Of a stretch of 35,471 nt of DNA, positions 29,596 through 35,471 are shown in pieces (positions within the stretch are counted from its first letter, which is position 1; every line of letters starts with the position of its first letter). The position numbers were made by a program, and so were the translations under genes. Origin of the DNA: Treponema sp. UBA3649 (GTDB lineage Bacteria > Spirochaetota > Spirochaetia > Treponematales > Treponemataceae); assembly GCA_002373325.1 (NCBI GenBank), contig DFKI01000160.1, positions 1 through 35,471 of the forward strand, given 5' to 3'. Below the pieces are notes generated by a model. It did not search any database. It saw nothing but the letters and a program-made list of their open reading frames with translations, and was not told where the DNA came from.

Positions 29596-32238
29596 TTATT
29601 TGCTTCTTACAAAAAGCTTTCGGATCAAATCCACGGGAATGATGAGAAGTCCCAGTCCCATAGAAACCAGAAGAGTCTTCGGGTCAAGCATTACGGTCTC
29701 GAAAACCGCGCCGCCGAATTCAATGATCAGAGTCTGAAGGATAAAGATTGAGCCCATGACGAGCACGAACCTTTTGTTCTCACCAAGATGCTCAAAAAGA
29801 TTTGCCTTCTCGGACCTTGTGTTCAGACTGTTGAAGATGATTGAATAGATAAAGAAGGCGAACATGAATGTCTTTGTGTACATCTCAGGATTCGCGCATC
29901 CCTCGGGAATAAGGCGCGATGTCAGTCCGCCCACGTCTTTCAAAATCAGGATGGATATGACCGTTATGAAAACGGACGAGCATCCGATCGCGGATTTTAT
30001 ATATTTCGTCAGGATATTGTCCGTGCGCAGGGCAGGCTTTTCGTTCATGTATCTTTCCAGAATCGGCTCTCCACCGAATGCCATGGCGGCAAGTGTGTCC
30101 ATAATCAGGTTGATCCAAAGAATCTGGACGATGGAGAAAGGCTCCACGATTCCAAGGACAGGCGCGAGGATGTTCATAAGCAGGGTGCTGATGTTAACCG
30201 TAAGCTGGAAAATCAGGAACTTTCCGACGGATTTTGCCATAGTGCGGCTGTTCAAAACACAGTCCTTTATGGATGTCAATGAGTTGTTGAGGATAACGAC
30301 ATCTCCAGCTTCCTGTGCGACCGCAGTTCCGTCTCCCATTGCGAAACCGATGTCAGCCTGCTTTAGAGCCGGTGCGTCATTTACACCGTCACCCGTCATA
30401 CCGCAGACATTATCCAGCTTTTGTGAGATTGATACAAGCCGTCTCTTGTCCAGGGGTTTTGCGCGGCTTACGACCCTGAGGAAGGGAAGTTTTTCCTTGA
30501 GCTCATCGTCGGACATCTTTTCCAGAGTCTCATGCGTAAGGACGACATCCGTTTTCTCATCCTTGAGTATGCCCGCCTCCTTTGCGATTGCGACGGCAGT
30601 TTCCTCAGCATCTCCCGTGACCATCACGACCTGGATTCCGGCTTTGTTCAGAATCTTTACCGTCTCGATGGCATCCTTTCGCACATTATCGCGGAGACAG
30701 AGGACTGCAAGAAGCACGGTCTTTCCGTTTGTGATTTTTGCGACGGACAGAAGCTTCATCGTGCGTTTCGCCTCATTGACCATCTGCTCCTCGACTTTCT
30801 TTTTGGACTCAGCCGTAAATGCCTTTTCCTCGCCGTTAGGAAGAACATAATGCGTCACCTGATTGATGATGTTTTCCGTAGCCCCCTTCCAGTAAACGGT
30901 TCCGTCTTTGAGAGTTACGGTCGCACATTTTTTCTCAGAATCAAATCCGCTGATTTCCGCAACCTTCTCAGGATCATTCTTGGAATCATCGTAGCCGTTG
31001 TTCAAAGCATAAGTAAGAAGCGCGCGGTCCATGTTGTTGCTTCCAATGGCCTTTCCCTCGGAAACCTTCGCAAGATTGTTCAGTGTGATTGCCTCGATAA
31101 ACTCAGAGTCAACGATGCTTCCCGTCACCTCACCGTCTCCCGTTATGAATTCCACGAGAGACAGATTTCCTTCCGTAATCGTTCCCGTCTTGTCGCTGAA
31201 CAGAACGTTCATGTAGGCAGAATCCGAAAAAGCGGCCTTATGACTTACAAGGATATTTTTCTTGTACATTGATTCCGTATTCATGGACTGCACGAGACTG
31301 TTCATCATAGGAAGTCCCTCGGGAACCGCCATGATTACGATTGAAGCCATGAGCATTACGGCCTCGGCAACAAGGAGAAGAATCGTTACGACAAGCTTTC
31401 CTTCCTCCCATCCGCCGTTGATGAGAGAGAACACGACATGAAGGACACCAGCGATGGCAGCCGCAGACACACCGATTTTACCGATGCCCGCCGCAACCTT
31501 CTCAAGTTTCAGGCTTGAAGTATCTTTTCGCTCCTCTTCCTCATCGTCATCTGTAAGAGCCTTGTTTATCTTTCCGAGCTCAGACGCGTCACCAATGACA
31601 GTGGCGACCATATATGCTTCCCCGGACGTAACGACGGATCCCATGAAAACCTTGTTCTCGGACGCGTAATCAGTGCTCAAAGCCTCATCCATCGTGGACG
31701 CGGCTCTTTTTGTCTCATCGCGTGACTCACCGTTCAACGCAGCCTGGGAAACCTTTATCGATCCCTCGAACAAAAGTCCGTCAACAGGAACCTTGTCACC
31801 GGCCTGAACAAGAACAGTGTCTCCCTTTACTATTTCGCTCGTGAGGATTCTGATCAGCTTTCCATTTCGGATTACCTTGGCGTAAGTTTTGTTATACTCT
31901 TCCTGAAGGGCCTCGCTACGGCTTGTATTGCGGTATTCCGACAGCGTGCTGAATCCTGTTGCAAGGGCAATCGCCATTATGATGCTGATAATCTCAACGA
32001 CATCATTTCCGCCGCTCAGTGCAGGAACAAAATGACCCAGGACCGCAAGCACAATCTTCAAAATCAAAGCGCCGCACAATACCTTAATCCAGATATCGTC
32101 GAACGCCCCGATAAACATTGACCAAAGAGACTCCGCCTCTTTTTTTGAAAGCTCGTTGGTCCCGTTCTTTGACTTGCTTTCCGCGACCTGCGAATCAGAA
32201 AGTCCGTTCATCAAATCTATCTTGTTAATAGACTCCAT
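29596..32238 (-). CDS. PMCA-like Ca2+-transporting P-type ATPase
   Basis: An 880-residue P2-type cation pump. An N-terminal cation-ATPase domain precedes an actuator domain with NGES (169-172, Thr of TGES replaced by Asn). M4 holds AVPEGLP (304-310), the catalytic Asp349 is in FSDKTGTIT, the nucleotide-domain motif is KGATE and the hinge is GDGVNDAPALKQADIGFAMG. M6 reads LWINLIMDTLA. The PEGLP and NLIMDTLA pair is characteristic of PMCA-type calcium pumps, so Ca2+ export is predicted. An acidic DDDEEEER stretch lies at about 230. The ATG at 32238 has AAGGTGG eight bases before it; a GTG at 32250 is less likely. It sits between terD-like and nucleotide-module genes, which suggests that calcium control belongs to the same response. 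Confidence 0.92.
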   Translation of the reverse strand: MESINKIDLMNGLSDSQVAESKSKNGTNELSKKEAESLWSMFIGAFDDIWIKVLCGALILKIVLAVLGHFVPALSGGNDVVEIISIIMAIALATGFSTLSEYRNTSRSEALQEEYNKTYAKVIRNGKLIRILTSEIVKGDTVLVQAGDKVPVDGLLFEGSIKVSQAALNGESRDETKRAASTMDEALSTDYASENKVFMGSVVTSGEAYMVATVIGDASELGKINKALTDDDEEEERKDTSSLKLEKVAAGIGKIGVSAAAIAGVLHVVFSLINGGWEEGKLVVTILLLVAEAVMLMASIVIMAVPEGLPMMNSLVQSMNTESMYKKNILVSHKAAFSDSAYMNVLFSDKTGTITEGNLSLVEFITGDGEVTGSIVDSEFIEAITLNNLAKVSEGKAIGSNNMDRALLTYALNNGYDDSKNDPEKVAEISGFDSEKKCATVTLKDGTVYWKGATENIINQVTHYVLPNGEEKAFTAESKKKVEEQMVNEAKRTMKLLSVAKITNGKTVLLAVLCLRDNVRKDAIETVKILNKAGIQVVMVTGDAEETAVAIAKEAGILKDEKTDVVLTHETLEKMSDDELKEKLPFLRVVSRAKPLDKRRLVSISQKLDNVCGMTGDGVNDAPALKQADIGFAMGDGTAVAQEAGDVVILNNSLTSIKDCVLNSRTMAKSVGKFLIFQLTVNISTLLMNILAPVLGIVEPFSIVQILWINLIMDTLAAMAFGGEPILERYMNEKPALRTDNILTKYIKSAIGCSSVFITVISILILKDVGGLTSRLIPEGCANPEMYTKTFMFAFFIYSIIFNSLNTRSEKANLFEHLGENKRFVLVMGSIFILQTLIIEFGGAVFETVMLDPKTLLVSMGLGLLIIPVDLIRKLFVRSK

Positions 32239-32275
32239 ATAAAATTCCACCTTATTATTTTTTGATGTGCATGAT

Positions 32276-32305
32276 AAAAAAGGAGGAACCAGTTAAGGTC
32301 CTCCC
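32276..32305 (-). terminator. Rho-independent terminator between the third TerD gene and the Ca2+ ATPase
   Basis: Minus-strand GGGAGGACC pairs with GGTTCCTCC (one bulged T) across a short loop and runs into TTTTTT. It would limit readthrough from the telA-terD genes to the pump. I found no convincing promoter between it and the ATPase ATG. Confidence 0.65.
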
Positions 32306-32337
32306 TTCTTACCGAACCGTTTTATGCCTACGGACGA

Positions 32338-32934
32338 TTATTTGAACCTTGCCGCAACATCACTGATGTACGATGCCAGGAAACCTTCGCCCACAGCATT
32401 GAACTTCCATTCACCGCCTTCCCTGCAAAGCTCGCCGAAGATAACTCCAGTTTTGCCGGAATAATTGTCAGTCAAGTTATAGCGGCATATCTCACTGTTA
32501 TTGCTCTCGTCAACAACGCGGATAAAGGCATTCTGCACCATTCCGAAATGCTGCTTCCTTTCGTTTGCCTTGTAGATATTAACGGCAATTACAATCTTGT
32601 CGTACTCTGCGGGAACCTTTGAAAGATCAACGGAAACCTGCTCGTCATCACCTTCACCGGCGCCTGTAAGATTGTCACCATGATGATAAACCGCTCCTGA
32701 TTTATGCTTTTTGTTGTTAAAGAAAACTATGTCATCATCTGACGCAAGCTTTCCGCCCTTCAAAAGATATACCGAAGCATCACAGTCAATATCCTGGGCC
32801 GCCTTGAACAGAGACGAGAACAATCCCTTGGACTGCTGCACTTCGTCCCAACCGAGTCCCACACAAACTTTTGACAGACCTGGTTTTTCCTTGGTCAAGC
32901 TGACTTTTTGACCCTTTGACAAACTAATAGCCAT
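32338..32934 (-). CDS. TerD family protein, divergent third copy
   Basis: A 198-residue member of the TerD/TerZ/CABP family, cytoplasmic Ca2+-binding beta-sandwich proteins of stress responses. It keeps the family start (AISLSKGQKVSLTKEKPGL), the GLGWD segment, DIDCDAS in place of DFDLDAS, and a second acidic loop DNLTGAGEGDDEQVSVDL in which one Asp is Glu. An insertion of about nine residues (SKGLFSSLFKAAQD region) separates the first motifs. It is much more diverged than the two upstream copies, so it probably has a distinct role, comparable to TerZ versus TerD. AAGGAG precedes the ATG. Confidence 0.9.
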   Translation of the reverse strand: MAISLSKGQKVSLTKEKPGLSKVCVGLGWDEVQQSKGLFSSLFKAAQDIDCDASVYLLKGGKLASDDDIVFFNNKKHKSGAVYHHGDNLTGAGEGDDEQVSVDLSKVPAEYDKIVIAVNIYKANERKQHFGMVQNAFIRVVDESNNSEICRYNLTDNYSGKTGVIFGELCREGGEWKFNAVGEGFLASYISDVAARFK

Positions 32935-32951
32935 ATTTCACTCCTTTTTTC

Positions 32952-33530
32952 TTAAGCGACTTCAATTCCAAAGTAGGCACAGAGAGCCGCAAGTCCTCCC
33001 TGGAATCCGTTTCCGATGGCATTGAATTTCCACTCGCCGCCATGTTTATAAAGCTCACCGACCACAATTGCAGTCTCGATGGAAAAATCCTCGCTCAGAT
33101 CATAGCGGATTACTTCCTCGCCCGTAGCCTGATCCATAATGTGGATATACGCGTTGCTCACCTGACCGAAGTTCTGACCACGCGCCTCAGCCTCGTTGAT
33201 TGTGCAGGTAAAGGCAATCTTCTCGACGTTTTCGGGAACCTTTGAAAGATCTACCATAATCTGCTCGTCGTCACCATCGCCGGCTCCAGTACGGTTGTCT
33301 CCCATTGTCTCAACGGATCCGCTCGGATGCTTCGGATTTCCGTAGAAAATGAATTCCTTGTCCGTCGGGCATTTTCCGTTCGCACCCACCATAAACGCGG
33401 ATGCATCCAAGTCAAAGTCAGCACCGTCAAACGCATTCGCATCCCATCCCAGGCCCACCATGAATTTCTGAACTCCGGGTCTCTCTTTACTCAAACTAAC
33501 TTTTTGTCCCTTTGCAAGACTAACAGCCAT
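32952..33530 (-). CDS. terD: TerD family stress protein, second copy
   Basis: A 192-residue TerD protein. Both calcium-binding segments are intact: DGADFDLDASAFMVGANGK (about 35-53) and DNRTGAGDGDDEQIMVDLSK (about 78-97). By eye it is about 80% identical to the next copy upstream (33544), with differences concentrated in residues 3-24, so the pair is a fairly recent tandem duplication. GGGAGGAG precedes the ATG. Known TerD proteins bind two Ca2+ and are linked to tellurite, colicin and phage resistance; the molecular action is still unclear. Confidence 0.95.
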   Translation of the reverse strand: MAVSLAKGQKVSLSKERPGVQKFMVGLGWDANAFDGADFDLDASAFMVGANGKCPTDKEFIFYGNPKHPSGSVETMGDNRTGAGDGDDEQIMVDLSKVPENVEKIAFTCTINEAEARGQNFGQVSNAYIHIMDQATGEEVIRYDLSEDFSIETAIVVGELYKHGGEWKFNAIGNGFQGGLAALCAYFGIEVA

Positions 33531-33543
33531 TTTATCTCCTCCC

Positions 33544-34122
33544 TTAGGCTACTTCAATCCCATAATGTCCGCAGAGAGCCGCAAGTCCTCCCTGGAATCC
33601 GCTTCCGATGGCATTGAATTTCCACTCGCCGCCATGTCTGTAAAGCTCACCGACTACGATGGCAGTTTCAATGGAAAAATCCTCACCAAGGTCATAGCGG
33701 ATAAGTTCCTCCTCCGTGTCCTGATCCACAATGCGGATAAACGCGTTGCTCACCTGACCGAAATTCTGACCTCTCTTTTCTGCCTCGTAAATGGTACAGG
33801 TAAACGCAATCTTTTCGATGTTTGCGGGAACCTTTGAAAGATCAACCATAATCTGCTCGTCATCACCATCACCGCTGCCGGTACGGTTGTCTCCCATTGA
33901 CTCAACGGCTCCGCTGGAATGTTTCAGATTTCCGTAGAAGATAAATTCCTGCTCTGTCGGGCACTTTCCGTTCGCACCAACCATAAACGCAGATGCGTCC
34001 AAGTCAAAGTCCGCTCCGTCAAACGCATTTACATCCCAGCCGAGACCCACCAAAAGGTGCTTGATGCTGGGCTTTCCCTTTGTCAAATCAACTTTCTGTC
34101 CCTTTGTAAGACTGATTGCCAT
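33544..34122 (-). CDS. terD: TerD family stress protein, first copy
   Basis: A 192-residue TerD protein with the same intact Asp-rich Ca2+ sites as its neighbour (DFDLDASAF and DGDDEQIMVDL). The start at 34122 is chosen because AAGGAG is eight bases upstream and MAISLTKGQK is the standard family N-terminus; a GTG three codons earlier would only add Met-Glu-Ile. It lies 59 bases after the TelA-like gene and 13 bases before the second copy, so the three terD-like genes are one transcript. Confidence 0.95.
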   Translation of the reverse strand: MAISLTKGQKVDLTKGKPSIKHLLVGLGWDVNAFDGADFDLDASAFMVGANGKCPTEQEFIFYGNLKHSSGAVESMGDNRTGSGDGDDEQIMVDLSKVPANIEKIAFTCTIYEAEKRGQNFGQVSNAFIRIVDQDTEEELIRYDLGEDFSIETAIVVGELYRHGGEWKFNAIGSGFQGGLAALCGHYGIEVA

Positions 34123-34181
34123 AATTTCCACTCCTTATAAATAAAATTTCTATCAAAAAAATCAGTTTTTCGAGATGCTAA

Positions 34182-35471
34182 TTATTTCATAGGTTTTGCA
34201 GGCGCACCAAGTCTTGCAATATACTCATCCTTGATTTTCTGAAGTTTCTTCTCATCCTCAATACGCTTCTTGCTACCTTCTTCCTGAATTTTATTAACTT
34301 CGTCAATTCCATTGGAAATTGTTTTCCATGTCTCTTCCAAAGTCTCCGCTGAAATAATTGATTGCTCAGTCAAACGTGCAGCCTCTTTTGCCGTGCCGAC
34401 AATATTCTGGGCATTACGTTTCATCATTTCATTCATCGACTTGTCAAGATCACTATAAGTATCTGCCGCCATTTTTGCCCGTTTTGCCATAATAGCCTGA
34501 GCAATTCCCTGCTTCATTGTCGGAAGTCCAAACAGGAAATACTGATTTGCTTTTCTAATCAAGTTATAGTTTGTTAAAAGCATCATATTCAGCATTGGAA
34601 GGTTCTGCAATGAAACATTCTGTGCCGTTGTCAAATCCATGCACTGCTTGTTCATTTCTCGTGCACATTCCTTTAAGAATTCAATCTCCTGAGCCACTTC
34701 CTGATTCTGTGTCTGATTAAAGAGCATTGTCTTTTCTTCCATTTCTTTTTTAATATTAATCTCGCACTGTTTTGCAGCGTAAATGTAAACCACAAGTTTA
34801 TGGAATGTTATAAGGTTTGCATCATACAAAGCGGCAAGTTTTCTGCTGTCACTTCTAGACTCTTCTTCCATCTCCTTGATTTTCACATAGATTTTATCAA
34901 TCTCAACATTAATTGTCTGATATTTCGCTATAAACGCCTCTATCTTTTTCTTTATCGAACCAAATAAACCAAGTTTATCGCTGTTCAGTTCATTGACATC
35001 AATTCCGCCCCAAAGCTTCTTAAACTCTTTCATGAGGTCAATTCTTTTTCCTTCAAGTATTGCGGACTTTTTTTCACCTTCAAGAGCTTTTTCAGCTGCC
35101 TGTTGAATCTCTGTCATTGCTTCCCGACCAAACATTAAAATGGCATCTCTGTTTTTGACATCTACAGTCTGAACGAGAGCCTGAACCTCTGCAGAATTAA
35201 CCATTTCTTTTTCCATGCGGGCAAGAAGTTCTTTTTCATCATAAGCGGAAGGAGGCTGGTCATTCATCACCATCATCTGAGTGTTCATCGGAACAACTTG
35301 GCCTCCCATCTGATTTTGCATCATGCCGTTGTTCATCATCTGTCCGCCCATTTGATTCTGCATCATTCCGCCATTCATCATCTGACCGCCCATTTGATTC
35401 TGCATCATGCCATTGTTCATCATCTGGCCGTTCATCGGGTTTTGCATCATCATGCCGTTGTTCATCATCTG
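34182..35471 (-). CDS. telA: TelA-like toxic anion resistance protein with Met-rich repeats, 5' end outside the window
   Basis: At least 429 residues, open at the right edge, where the frame continues with Gln. The C-terminal 350 or so residues are the all-helical TelA/KlaA family (IDLMKEFKKLWGGIDV; LPMLNMMLLTNYNLIRKANQ; ETLEETWKTISNGIDEV), proteins associated with tellurite resistance and TerD partners. The visible N-terminus is four tandem units of 14-15 residues (QMMNNGMMQNQMGG type), 21 Met in 57 residues, then a PMNTQMMVMND spacer. Ordinary TelA proteins lack such a tail. The tail could bind soft metals, sense oxidation or drive assembly; none of these is shown. The true start and operon promoter are off the window. 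Confidence 0.85.
   Translation of the reverse strand, partial: QMMNNGMMMQNPMNGQMMNNGMMQNQMGGQMMNGGMMQNQMGGQMMNNGMMQNQMGGQVVPMNTQMMVMNDQPPSAYDEKELLARMEKEMVNSAEVQALVQTVDVKNRDAILMFGREAMTEIQQAAEKALEGEKKSAILEGKRIDLMKEFKKLWGGIDVNELNSDKLGLFGSIKKKIEAFIAKYQTINVEIDKIYVKIKEMEEESRSDSRKLAALYDANLITFHKLVVYIYAAKQCEINIKKEMEEKTMLFNQTQNQEVAQEIEFLKECAREMNKQCMDLTTAQNVSLQNLPMLNMMLLTNYNLIRKANQYFLFGLPTMKQGIAQAIMAKRAKMAADTYSDLDKSMNEMMKRNAQNIVGTAKEAARLTEQSIISAETLEETWKTISNGIDEVNKIQEEGSKKRIEDEKKLQKIKDEYIARLGAPAKPMK
35301..35471. repeat. 42-45 bp coding tandem repeat in the TelA N-terminus
   Basis: Units at 35301-35342, 35343-35384 and 35385-35426 (42 bp each) and 35427-35471 (45 bp, one extra Met codon), with only a few base differences between units. 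The array reaches the window edge and may continue. Its length could vary between strains. Confidence 0.85.

Noticed and set aside
29864..30850. Plus-strand open frame of 328 codons
   Set aside because: It is antisense to conserved Ca2+ ATPase motifs, with a composition typical of a shadow frame.

Overview
The window looks like chromosomal DNA of a spirochaete, most likely a Treponema. The grounds are indirect: relaxed spirochaete-type lipoboxes, a large envelope-gene complement, a ParA/FlhG-like ATPase beside lgt, and overall gene style. No rRNA or marker gene is present, so the genus is an inference. There is no tRNA, rRNA, CRISPR array, transposase or prophage. Genes are tightly packed, mostly on the minus strand, with clear AGGAGG-type ribosome binding sites except where noted.

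Layout. 1-1550: a divergent sigma-70-family factor (minus) with a long leader that contains a REP-like double hairpin flanked by two different short tandem repeats. 1549-3337: a MATE exporter and a GNAT acetyltransferase (plus). 3426-3496: a second REP-like element. 3542-6742 (minus): a secreted transglutaminase-like lipoprotein, a nucleoside phosphorylase and a Nudix hydrolase. 6876-9386: an ABC-F ATPase with a long leader, divergent from a histidine phosphatase. 9398-9461: a third, decayed REP-like element. 9477-13444 (minus): a GH31 glycosidase, UppP and an exported repeat protein. 13588-17764 (minus): a probable operon of a C-terminal processing protease, RsmE, a divergent GT26-like transferase and a sigma-54-type AAA+ protein that lacks a DNA-binding domain. 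17829-25222 (plus): a ParA/MinD-like ATPase, Lgt, a large acidic protein with a membrane segment and a C-terminal LysM domain, and an SLT-type lytic transglycosylase lipoprotein.

25238-35471 (minus) is the most notable region. It is a tellurite-resistance-type (Ter) stress cluster, read right to left: a TelA-like protein with a Met-rich repeated N-terminus (cut by the window edge), three TerD-family proteins, a PMCA-like P-type Ca2+ ATPase, a HAD phosphatase, a phosphoribosyltransferase with a TRSP domain, a second phosphoribosyltransferase with a Pelota-like domain, an ATP-grasp enzyme and a small membrane-anchored protein. The HAD, two PRTases and ATP-grasp form the module that comparative genomics proposed to make a nucleoside-like metabolite. 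TerD proteins bind Ca2+, so a calcium pump in the same cluster suggests a calcium- or metal-linked response. Two terminator-like hairpins inside the cluster suggest stepped expression.

A second recurring theme is promoters that place a -10 box 6-8 bases before a start codon without a Shine-Dalgarno sequence (starts at 1549, 17764, 17829 and 25552), which predicts leaderless mRNAs.
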